A DNA stretch of 64,000 nucleotides. It comes from Catenovulum sp052056295 (lineage in GTDB: Bacteria; Pseudomonadota; Gammaproteobacteria; Enterobacterales; Alteromonadaceae). The stretch spans positions 2,976,001 to 3,040,000 of the forward strand of contig NZ_CP182493.1 in NCBI RefSeq assembly GCF_052056295.1, given 5' to 3'. This document shows, in pieces, positions 45,656 through 55,100 of this stretch (positions are counted from its first letter, which is position 1; each line of letters starts with the position of its first letter). The position numbers and the translations under genes are program-made. The notes under the pieces are model-generated. The model was not told the DNA's origin. It was given only the letters and a program-made list of their open reading frames with translations, and did no database searches.

Positions 45656-45705
45656 TTAGCCTCAACTGCGGGTAAGCTGAGTTGAAGTTAATGACTTTCG
45701 CGAAT

Positions 45706-47367
45706 TTACAAGTTCGCTAGCTCTGGATATATGTCTACTAAACGCTCGGCAATATTGGGCTTAGATTTCAACAGCAGGGCGAGTGTTTGTTGGTGACTAG
45801 TTTCAATTATTGCGCCTGCTTGCAATAGAGCAATGGTTAGTTCAAGTAGCTTTTCTTGTTGCTTGCTTTCATACATCAAGTCGCTCAATACAAAATCTAG
45901 TGGGTCGTAACCATATTCTGTCGGTTTTACGCTTATGCCACTGTCGAGCAAATATTCTAGTATTTGATACTTTTGCAATGATGCAGCTCGAGTGATGGCA
46001 TTTTCATTGTTGGCAGTCACGAAATTTAAATCCGCTCCGTGCTGATGCAGGGCTTTTACAACAGCTAAATTTGTCGTTGCAACTGCGTTGATAGGCACAT
46101 CTGGCAGTATTTTAACCCCTCTATATATCAGAGCTAAACTTTCATTTATATCACCTTGTGCTACTGCAAGAGCGAGTTTGTAAGCATCTGCTAATTCATC
46201 AACATTATCGATTTCACTTTCAATAAATTGCAATACATTTAAATCGGTATCAACAGGATATTTACCTATATATTCAGATAGTTGTTGTTTATTTTGTTTG
46301 TTTCCGTCAGCGGCTAATGTTTCGATTATTTGCGCTCGAGGTAATTGCTGCGATACAAGTGTTTGGTAGCTTACAGCTGAATCAAAGCTCGTGCTTGTGT
46401 TAGTTTGTTGTATGGGTCTATGCAGTTGTGCTGCCAACACTTTTGCTGCTGCGAATTGGCACTCTATAGGCTGGTTGGTCAAGTTGAACAAAGGTGCTCT
46501 ATCATCAAGCATTACTTGGGTAAAGCTGTCGAGAGCTTGGGTTAATTCAAGGCTTTGATGATGAGATAAGTTATTGGTGTGCTGCCAATACTCAGCTACT
46601 GCCAGTTGCTCTTTAGCTCTGGCAAGCGTGAACAAATTATGAATTTCTCCTTGGTATTGGAAGTAAACATCGAGTTCAAATTGACTATTTAACTGCAATA
46701 ATTGAATAACAGATTCACTGAGACCAAGTTCAGTTGCCACTACCAAGTCTACAAAATAAACCGGAACACCTGACTCGATTAAACTCGTTAACAGGTTTAG
46801 CAACTGAGCCTGATCTTTTGCTAGCTCTGATTTCAGTACTGTTGCAATTGGCGAAACAAGTGTTTTTGGGTTTGTGAGATATAACCACTTGTGGGTAATT
46901 TTATCTTGCTGGTAAAACTCGATTAACTCGTAATATTTGCTGTCGCGAATAAGGGTCAGAATAAGCTCGTTGTCTTGAGCTGAATTTAACGCTAGCGCAC
47001 TCGGAATTAAACTGCGTAATGCTATGTCCCCTTGGTACCAAGTGGTTAATCCAGTGTACTGAAGGAAGTTAACTAAAACTTGTTTTGATTGATGGTTGAT
47101 GTCGCTTATTAATAAATCTAGCGCTGCTAATTTTTCTGCTTGCCATTGAGGTGATTGCACAAAAGTTTGCAGATCTAGTTTGCAAACAATCTCTTTTGCG
47201 ACTGGTTTTTCGGAGACAGCTGTAAGGCTCTGTTTGTCGGGTTCTGGCACAGGTGTAGCTGTGCTGGTATTTTCTATCGGACGCTTTGTTATTTCACCTA
47301 AGGAACCCGTGGCAAAATATAGAACAAAGCCACCAATAATAATGGATGCAGCAAGCCAGTATTTCAT
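45706..47367 (-). CDS. Membrane-anchored helical-repeat protein, ankyrin-like
   Basis: A 553-residue protein with one N-terminal membrane helix (residues 4-20), then a Pro/Thr-rich linker, then helical repeats to the end. Late repeats fit ankyrin patterns: AVVKALHQHGADLNFVTANN, ENAITRAASLQKYQILEYLL, LTIALLQAGAIIETSHQQ. The membrane orientation puts the repeats most likely in the periplasm. Not recognised further. It lies between the DHFR gene (convergent) and the divergent TonB receptor. Confidence 0.7.
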   Translation of the reverse strand: MKYWLAASIIIGGFVLYFATGSLGEITKRPIENTSTATPVPEPDKQSLTAVSEKPVAKEIVCKLDLQTFVQSPQWQAEKLAALDLLISDINHQSKQVLVNFLQYTGLTTWYQGDIALRSLIPSALALNSAQDNELILTLIRDSKYYELIEFYQQDKITHKWLYLTNPKTLVSPIATVLKSELAKDQAQLLNLLTSLIESGVPVYFVDLVVATELGLSESVIQLLQLNSQFELDVYFQYQGEIHNLFTLARAKEQLAVAEYWQHTNNLSHHQSLELTQALDSFTQVMLDDRAPLFNLTNQPIECQFAAAKVLAAQLHRPIQQTNTSTSFDSAVSYQTLVSQQLPRAQIIETLAADGNKQNKQQLSEYIGKYPVDTDLNVLQFIESEIDNVDELADAYKLALAVAQGDINESLALIYRGVKILPDVPINAVATTNLAVVKALHQHGADLNFVTANNENAITRAASLQKYQILEYLLDSGISVKPTEYGYDPLDFVLSDLMYESKQQEKLLELTIALLQAGAIIETSHQQTLALLLKSKPNIAERLVDIYPELANL

Positions 47368-47720
47368 TCTATCCGTGATCTTGTATTTTTACTTGGCTTA
47401 AATATTATTTGCCATTGTCATCGCCGTAAAGTTCAACTGAAAAAACATAACTTGATTCGTTAAATTGTTAAAGCTTTCTCCTTCATTTTTCTAAATCGTC
47501 TGGCGGAAATAATTTGAATATTTGGTCATATTCAGAAGTGTTAATGGTATTAAACTTCTACCCTTTTTGACTTCTTTGCCAATGATATTGGCGTCACTCA
47601 ACTGATAACTACCCCTTAGAATTGAAAATGTATATTTGTTGTAAATAAAGTGTTGTAGTTTGTTCTTATTTATGTTTATCATACTATAGTAGTACTAAAT
47701 AAGCGTAAAAGGGATACATA
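47368..47720 (+). promoter_or_regulatory. Control region upstream of the large TonB receptor
   Basis: 353 bases without a believable gene. A candidate promoter is TTGTTC (47660-47665) with TACTAT or TATAGT at 47682-47690, set in a TACTATAGTAGTA palindrome. No Fur-like site was found here. AAAGGGA before 47721 supplies the ribosome site. A 63-codon minus-strand frame (47491-47682) has no support. Confidence 0.45.
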
Positions 47721-50429
47721 ATGAAATTTAATAAGAGCATTTTAAGTACGGCAATAGCATTAGCTATTTTACCTAACATGGCGTTTTCAGCTGAAGCTAA
47801 TCCAGAAGAAAGTACTGAAGTAATTCAGGTCAAGGGGGTTCGTGGTAGTTTGGCTAAAGCGCTCGATATTAAGCGAGAGGAAACTGCAATTGTTGACGCC
47901 ATAGTAGCTGAAGACATTGGTAAGTTTCCGGACAACAATGTTGTTGAAGCTTTACAGCATGTAACAGGTGTGCAAGTTGGTCCAAGAACAACAGGTGAAG
48001 CTTCTGAAATTGTAATTCGTGGTTTTTCGCAAGTTGGTACAACCATGAATGGCAGAAATATCTTTACTGGAGTAAATAGAAATTTTGCCTTACAAGACAT
48101 TCCAGCTACCTTGGTTAAATCAGCCAAAGTATACAAAACAACTACTGCTGATATGGTTGAAGGTGGTATGGCAGGGATGATTGACGTTGAAACTTGGAGA
48201 CCATTTGATTTTGACGGCTTTAAATTCTCGGTAAACGCCAAAGCGACCTACAGTGACCAGTCAGATAAATTCGATCCAAACATTACCGCATTGCTTTCCA
48301 ATACTTGGCAAACAGACATTGGTAAAGTTGGTGCTTTGGTCAATGTTTCATACCAAAGGTTAAATTTTCGCGATAACGTAATCTGGACCGGCGGCAACTT
48401 CCCTTATAACCGTGAAACTGGGGCCATGATCCCATACGTAGCCGGAACGGGGATAGAAGGTGGAATTCAGCTCGATACCACTCCTGGCTCTACCCTAACT
48501 CATCCGACTTCTGGAGAGATTGAAGAGTATGTAATTATGCGAGACGCGATGGGAGCCATTGATTATTGGGGCGAACGTGAACGTCCAGCGGTAAGTGCTT
48601 CTTTGCAGTGGCAGCCAAGTGATGCTTCAGAATATTACCTAGATATTTTTTACAATAAATTTGATGAAACTCGAAATAATTCATTTTTATTTACCCGAGT
48701 TGATGGGGACAACGCATCAACAGAAGATGAAGATTGGTTATTTTTTGAAGGGACAAACGTCGTAAAAAGCCATAGAGCTGACAACCCGTTTGTACTGTTA
48801 AGTTCTCAAGCTCGAATGGGTGAAACAACCGGCATTCAAGGCGCATTAGGTGGTAAATGGTCTCTATCTGATCAATTAACTGCTAGTGCTGAATTATCAG
48901 TTTTACGCAATGAAACCAAAAATCTATGGCAAATTTTTGATATTTACCAGGATTATCCAGGTTATCTAGTAACAGACTTTAATAATAATGGCTCTGGAAC
49001 CGCCTCTTTACAGTATTTTAATGCAGACGGTTCTGAAGGATCATTGGTACAGGAGGACTCGAAGTTTGTTTCAGGCACTTATTTTGATGGTAACGATATC
49101 GGAACAGGCCATTCGACCTCATTCCGGGCAGATATCAGCTACTTAACTGAAGGTTTCATTACTGAAGTTGAAGCTGGTATTCGACTAGACACTAGAGGTG
49201 CAGAGCAAGACAAAGCTGATTCAGTATATGGTGGTACTCTAACACCACTTAACGAAACAGAAGTATTAATGGGAACAACACCTGGCGATTTCTTCCAAGG
49301 CGAACAAACATATCCAATTCAGTGGTCTACTCCTGATGCAGATTGGTTATTAGCTAACCAAGGTTATATGCGTGAAAACTTTGGTAACGGTGATCCTGCT
49401 AAGCCTGCTGTATTACCGACTGAACATTTTGATATTACTGAAGATTCGATTGCTGTGTACGCGCAGGCAGGTTTTGCTGCGGATATAGGTGATATGTATT
49501 TGTCCGGTAAAGCTGGGGTGCGCTATGTTAAAACTGATTCTGAGTTGAATGCATTTGAAATAGATGATGAGGGTGCCAAACCTAGAATGATAGATTCTAG
49601 TGATAGTGAAATTTTGCCTAGCTTAACAGCCACATTAGAGGTATCGGATGATTTTTGGATCCGTGCTAGCGCGAGTAAGACTTTGACTCGCCCTAACTTT
49701 ACCGATCTAAACCCTTCAATGACATTAAGAGCACCAATCGATGGTCAGATTCAGCAGGGGACTGGTGCGGGTGGTAATCCAGATTTAAAACCGATTCTAT
49801 CTACCAATTTAGATGTATCTTTTGAATACTATTTTGCCGAAGACAGCAATGTATATTTCGCAGTATTCCAACGTGATATTGAAGGTTTAATTATCAGCCG
49901 TACGGAGAATGTTAATTTAACCAATGATCTATTCACTGGTGTTTATCAATTGACTCGTCCGGTTAATGGAGAAGATGGTAAATCTACCGGCCTTGAAGCA
50001 GGTATTACTTACTTCCCTGATTTCGGCGATAGTTTCTTAAACGGATTCGGCTTCCAAGCTAACTATACTTATGTCGATGCTGATAGAAATGGTTTGCCGA
50101 TCACCAATGTATCGAAAAGAGCATATACCGGTGCTTTGATATATGAAACAGGCCCTGTTTCAGCGCGTTTCTCATATGTTTATCGTGATGCCTATAAGAG
50201 TGGTGAAAACACTTGTTGTTCAATGCCTATCGATATAATGGTTGATGAGTTAGATATTGCCGATGTTTCAGTTAGTTACGATTTAACAGACAATTTAACA
50301 GTAACATTAGATGGTACCAACTTGTTTGGAGGTGAATATAAAGATTACTTTGGTAACGCCGCCATATTTAACCGTGATACACGTCGTTATTCTAAAACTT
50401 ACTCGTTAAGCGTTAGATACGACTACTAA
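47721..50429 (+). CDS. TonB-dependent receptor, Caulobacter type
   Basis: A 902-residue outer-membrane receptor. Signal peptide residues 1-23, TonB-box-like EVIQVKGVRGSL, plug VVEALQHVTGVQVGPRTTG and IVIRGFSQVGTTMNGR, then a barrel ending in SVRYDY. IKREETAIVDAIVAEDIGKFPD is the hallmark of the Caulobacter-type class common in marine gammaproteobacteria, often tied to carbohydrate uptake. No Fur box is seen upstream, unlike the siderophore receptor at 61151. Ligand unknown. It interrupts the siderophore locus. Confidence 0.88.
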   Translation: MKFNKSILSTAIALAILPNMAFSAEANPEESTEVIQVKGVRGSLAKALDIKREETAIVDAIVAEDIGKFPDNNVVEALQHVTGVQVGPRTTGEASEIVIRGFSQVGTTMNGRNIFTGVNRNFALQDIPATLVKSAKVYKTTTADMVEGGMAGMIDVETWRPFDFDGFKFSVNAKATYSDQSDKFDPNITALLSNTWQTDIGKVGALVNVSYQRLNFRDNVIWTGGNFPYNRETGAMIPYVAGTGIEGGIQLDTTPGSTLTHPTSGEIEEYVIMRDAMGAIDYWGERERPAVSASLQWQPSDASEYYLDIFYNKFDETRNNSFLFTRVDGDNASTEDEDWLFFEGTNVVKSHRADNPFVLLSSQARMGETTGIQGALGGKWSLSDQLTASAELSVLRNETKNLWQIFDIYQDYPGYLVTDFNNNGSGTASLQYFNADGSEGSLVQEDSKFVSGTYFDGNDIGTGHSTSFRADISYLTEGFITEVEAGIRLDTRGAEQDKADSVYGGTLTPLNETEVLMGTTPGDFFQGEQTYPIQWSTPDADWLLANQGYMRENFGNGDPAKPAVLPTEHFDITEDSIAVYAQAGFAADIGDMYLSGKAGVRYVKTDSELNAFEIDDEGAKPRMIDSSDSEILPSLTATLEVSDDFWIRASASKTLTRPNFTDLNPSMTLRAPIDGQIQQGTGAGGNPDLKPILSTNLDVSFEYYFAEDSNVYFAVFQRDIEGLIISRTENVNLTNDLFTGVYQLTRPVNGEDGKSTGLEAGITYFPDFGDSFLNGFGFQANYTYVDADRNGLPITNVSKRAYTGALIYETGPVSARFSYVYRDAYKSGENTCCSMPIDIMVDELDIADVSVSYDLTDNLTVTLDGTNLFGGEYKDYFGNAAIFNRDTRRYSKTYSLSVRYDY

Positions 50430-50443
50430 ACTTTTGTGTCCTC

Positions 50444-50482
50444 AAGATTAAGGCTCCGGCCGAGTGGAGCCTTAATCTTTTT
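50444..50482 (+). terminator. Rho-independent terminator of the TonB receptor
   Basis: A 12-bp stem GATTAAGGCTCC / GGAGCCTTAATC followed by TTTTT. Confidence 0.92.
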
Positions 50483-50495
50483 AGCTGAGCGCTAG

Positions 50496-51950
50496 CTACA
50501 AATAATAACTACCCTTACTTACTTGTTTATCACGATATTGCTGCAGGCGAAATTCAATGTCTGGTATTTCTTGCCAGCCAAGCTCTTCGGCTTGCTCTTT
50601 AGCTTCAAGTTGAACTTCAATCGCTTGGTCAAAGTCACCTAATGCTGCATAGGCAGCGGCTTTAGTTTCGATAAAACGCACTTTATCTACTTGATGAAAT
50701 GGTAGATCGTCCAAAATTGTCAGTGCTTCTTGTGGATTTGTTAATTGACTAAATTCAGATGCGACTAAATGCCAAGCCAGTTCTAACTTGGGTATAACAC
50801 TGTGGCCAACCAAAGATTGGCGCAATATATCTAACGCCACTTTATGCTCAGCCAAATCACTTGTAGTTAATTTTTTATTGGCGATTAACAGCTTTGCCGG
50901 TAAGAAATTTTGTAACGCACTTGCTTGCAACCAAGCTTGGCCTTTGAGCTGGTCAGCTTCGCACCCTTGGCCGTTTTGAATGTTCATCCCTAACTCGTAT
51001 TGAGCTTGAGGATGACCGTTTTGTGCAGCTTTTAACAACCATTTATTGATTTCTTGATGTTCAAAAGGGGAGTGCTGAATATTGGCATTTTTTCTCGCCC
51101 AATAGGCAAATTCGCTTTTGCTGCGTTCGTCTATCAGTTGTCTCAGTACATACAGCTGGCGGCCAAATTTAAACTGTTCGGTTGCACCTTTTTGAGTGGC
51201 TTCGGCATATTGATCTTGCAACAATTCTACCGCTCTACTATATGTGGTATTGCCTGAAACCTTGTATACCATGTGCAGTTTGTAGCCTTTATGTAATGGG
51301 GCTTGGCTGTAGCGCCACTGATATAAAGCATCTAGTGTGCTGGTCAAAAAGTGTTCATTGGTATATAACGAGGTTTCAACATCACGCACATGACCTTGTG
51401 CCGACACTGTGTATGTTACTTCAACTGCACCTTCAACAAGTTGTTTTGATCTGGCTAATTTTCTGGGATATTCAGGGTTAATTCGGTTGATACTTTTATG
51501 TATTTGTCGCTCTTCACATTCTTCATCTGACAGCAGTTTGGGCGCAAACTGTTGGCTAATCGCCTCTTTGCCATATGTTGATTTTAATTCGGCTAAGCGG
51601 GTTTCTATCGCAACTATTGTTGCCTCATCTAGATTGCCAAAATGGAGTAAAAATTGATGGTAAATATCTTGTCTCTGGCTATTTTCATACGCAAGAAATA
51701 TCCAAGCGCCGGCTTCTATAAAATCTTCTGTGGCGCCATCTCGACCGGTTAAGTGGTTTTCACCAACTAAGTATTGAGCAAGTACATCTCCTACGGCTGC
51801 TCGGGTCAATAAGTCTTGGTGGCTAGATATTTGTATGTTGCTCGCTGCAGTTGTGCTCGATGTATTTGTGTTATTTGGCGTTGAGCCACAGCCAGCTAAG
51901 CTTAAGATGATAGCGGCTGAAATGACGGTTTTTCGTTTGTAAATTTTCAC
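50496..51950 (-). CDS. Lipoprotein with TonB_C domain and Sel1-like repeats
   Basis: A 484-residue lipoprotein (lipobox LSLAGC, Cys21). Residues ~155-235 look like a TonB C-terminal domain (INPEYPRKLARSKQLVEGAV, VTYTVSAQGHVRDVE, LDALYQWRYSQAP). Sel1/TPR helical repeats flank it (GDVLAQYLVGENHLTGRDG; AAQNGHPQAQYELGMNIQNG). There is no TonB-type membrane anchor, so it cannot be a classical TonB; it may be a periplasmic partner protein. It converges on the TonB receptor. Confidence 0.8.
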   Translation of the reverse strand: MKIYKRKTVISAAIILSLAGCGSTPNNTNTSSTTAASNIQISSHQDLLTRAAVGDVLAQYLVGENHLTGRDGATEDFIEAGAWIFLAYENSQRQDIYHQFLLHFGNLDEATIVAIETRLAELKSTYGKEAISQQFAPKLLSDEECEERQIHKSINRINPEYPRKLARSKQLVEGAVEVTYTVSAQGHVRDVETSLYTNEHFLTSTLDALYQWRYSQAPLHKGYKLHMVYKVSGNTTYSRAVELLQDQYAEATQKGATEQFKFGRQLYVLRQLIDERSKSEFAYWARKNANIQHSPFEHQEINKWLLKAAQNGHPQAQYELGMNIQNGQGCEADQLKGQAWLQASALQNFLPAKLLIANKKLTTSDLAEHKVALDILRQSLVGHSVIPKLELAWHLVASEFSQLTNPQEALTILDDLPFHQVDKVRFIETKAAAYAALGDFDQAIEVQLEAKEQAEELGWQEIPDIEFRLQQYRDKQVSKGSYYL

Positions 51951-52075
51951 GTATAGTCCTTCTACTTGGTGTTATCCAGAGTTCGTTTTTTTATTTTTTA
52001 GCTCTGGGCAACCAGAGTCTCGGTTGATTATGCAGTGGACTGTGAATTAATGCATTTACTTTTTTGCGTAGGCAT

Positions 52076-52102
52076 AAACCGCTACTTGTGTAGCGGTTTT
52101 TA
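52076..52102. terminator. Hairpin terminator downstream of the NRPS gene
   Basis: A perfect 10-bp stem AAACCGCTAC / GTAGCGGTTT. The T run is better on the plus strand, but the only gene ending here is the NRPS on the minus strand. Confidence 0.6.
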
Positions 52103-52119
52103 GAGGTTTGCCGCTTAAT

Positions 52120-55100
52120 TTATGAGTTGTTGCTGTTCAACAACTCATTCAGCCTTGGGCCTAATTCCAATAAAGCTTGTGCAGATAAAATATCATCGTG
52201 TGAATAAGCGTATTTATACTGCTGCAAGTTTTGGATAAAGGGTTGCCAGTGTTGTTCTATCACATAGTCGGCCGGTACGGTTTTTTCGGCAACAAATAAA
52301 TGTGCTGTACCTTGATAACTAAGCGACTGAGCTTTAGACAACAAACGCACAGCATCTGCGTAATTTGCCACTATATCGCTAAACATTTGTTGTTGAATGG
52401 CTCTGGCTTCTTCATTGGCAAATGCTTGTTCTGTGGCGGCAAAAAACTGGCGTTTTTCGCGTTCAACTTCTTGCTGTGCTTCAGCGTCGGTTGGCTTTTT
52501 CCATTTTTGTCCTTCTGGTGGATAAGTATCAAATAACGCCAACAACGCCACTTCTTCACCTTGTTGCTGCAACATAGCAGCAAGCGACTGCGCCACTGTG
52601 CCACCAAAGGAGTAACCACATAAATAATATGGCCCTTGCGGTTGCACTTGTTTCAACAAATCTAGATACTGAGTTAACGCATTTTGCATGTCGTCACTGC
52701 TGGCCATTGCACCCAAAGGGCGGGGCGACTGCAAACCTACTATGCGCCATTGTTTGTCTAAATGTTGCGATAGCTGAGTGTATTGCCAAGCAAAACCAGA
52801 ACCTGGGTTGATACAAATTAAGCTTTTTTGCCCTCGTGGGCGAATTGGCAATATTTGTCCAAAACCCGCTTTGGTTGGATCGCTGCGCAGGGCGTCATCC
52901 TGCAGTACAGCGGCGAGTTCGTTAATTGCTGGCGAAACCAATATTTGCCCGACAGAAACTTGAAAGGTTAGTTTTTCTGACAACTTAGCCGCTAGTTGCA
53001 TGGCTAACAACGAATGGCCACCCAAGCTGAAAAAGTCGTCGTCTGCGGTTAATTCTACTGCGTCTATTTGCAGCACATCTGCGTAGCTTTCAGCTATGTC
53101 TGTTTCTATACCAGGTGAAGGTTTTCGACCTGCACTGTTACCAGCAAGTTGTGGATCAGGTAGCGCTTTTCTGTCTAACTTGCCGTTGGCACTCATAGGT
53201 AAACTGCTGACTGCAACTAAGGCAATTGGCAACATATGCGCCGGTAAAAACTCTGCCAAGCTAGTTAACATTTGCTCACTGTTTAAACTATTGGCTGCCG
53301 TGTCTGTTGCGACATAATAACCCACCAATTGGCGCGCATCGGCTGTACTATTATTGGCCACTTTGTTTAACACCCTAGCATGGACAGCAGCTTGTTTTAT
53401 GCCTGGCAGTTGGCAAATAGCTTGTTCAATTTCACCGTATTCAATGCGTTGACCACGTATTTTTAATTGGTCGTCGCAGCGGCCAAGATATTCAATCTGA
53501 CCATCGGCTAAATATCTAACCATGTCGCCAGTTCTATACATAAGCGCAGCCGAGTTATTCGAATCGCTGACAAATGGATTAGCAACAAAACGGTCTGCAG
53601 TTAACGAGGGTCTATTTAAATAGCCATTTGCCAATTGCACACCAGCTAAATAAAGTTCACCAATACAATTTATCCCAACTGGGCGCAGCCAATGGTCTAA
53701 TACGTGTAATTGGGTATTCCAAGTTGGTTTGCCAATAGGCACACTTTGCAAACTGGCTAAGTATGCATTATGGCTTGCATTTGCTTGAAAATAGCTCACA
53801 TCTACCGCAGCTTCAGTTGGGCCATATAGGTTGTGTAATGGCGCAGTTAATACTTGTTCGTATTGGTTAACTGTTTGCGACTTTAACGCTTCGCCACTAC
53901 AAAATACTTGTTTGATACTCGGGCAATGCGCGCTGGTTGAATCGCTAGTTTCGCTAAATAAATGTTGGACAAAAACATCCAACATTGACGGAACAAAGTG
54001 CAGTGTAGTGATTTGATAGTCATCAATTAATTGGCGCAGTTGCAGCGGATCTTTATGTGCCGCTGGTGGTGCCATCACTAAAGTTGAACCTTGCATCAGC
54101 GGCCAGAAAAACTCCCAAACCGATACATCAAAACTGGCTGGGGTTTTTTGCAGTACATTATCGCTTACCCCAATTGGATACATGTGTTGCATCCACAATA
54201 GTCGATTAGCAATTGCACCATGTGAAACCACAACACCTTTTGGTTTGCCAGTTGAACCTGAAGTGTAAATAACATAAGCAGGATCTGTCGAACTCACTTC
54301 AGCTTGTTCTATCTCTACCGCGGTATTCTCAGCACCAAGTGCATCTAAATTTAATTGGCTGATATTTAAATGGCTAAACTGCTCACTGGTTTGATTATTT
54401 GTTATTAACAAAGCTGCATTAGCATCCTCTAACATTAAATTCAGCCGGTCTTGTGGATATTCACTGTCGAGCGGCAAATAGGCAGCACCTGAATAAATAA
54501 CAGCTTGTAGTGCCAAACTCAGCTCAACACTACGCGGCAAACACACCGCAATAATTTGCCCTGGTTTAACCGATACCTTGCTGGAGATAGCCTGTTGTAA
54601 TTGAGCTATTTGCTGCTGCATTTGCTGGTAACTCAATTGCTGCTGAATATCAATTAACGCGGTTTGTGCCGCATGCTGGTGGGCGGCGGCAGATAATAAA
54701 GTGAGTAAATTGTCCGCTTTAGTTGCGTAAGCCGTTTGGTTAACCGCATGAATTAGGTGCTTTTCATCGGTTGCACGTAAATCTAGCTGAGCCAATTCTG
54801 TTGTAGTTTGGGTTGGTAAATTATTTAACAGTTGAACAAAACGCTCGGCGATAGCAGGGGCGTTGCTGACATTGTTTTGGTATTCAAACAGGATGCGAAT
54901 TTGTTCGCCCGGCAAGACCAATATGGTTAATGGAAAATGGGTGAAACCTTTGTTTTCAACATGCTTAATCTGTAAGGCATGTTTGTTTTGTTCGGCCTTT
55001 TTATCAAACGGATAGTTTTCAACTACAAATAAAGTGTCGAACTGACAGTTTTTATTCAGAGGTTGAATATCCGTTAAACCTACATAATCAAACTCAAGTA

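Noticed and set aside
45656..45705. Possible attC recombination site after the DfrA-like gene
   Set aside because: The inverted repeat TCAACT/AGTTGA resembles an attC arm only superficially; the GTTRRRY core and its partner are missing and no integrase is near.
47491..47682. 63-codon minus-strand frame upstream of the TonB receptor
   Set aside because: A/T-rich, low-complexity translation and no ribosome site; it covers the receptor promoter.
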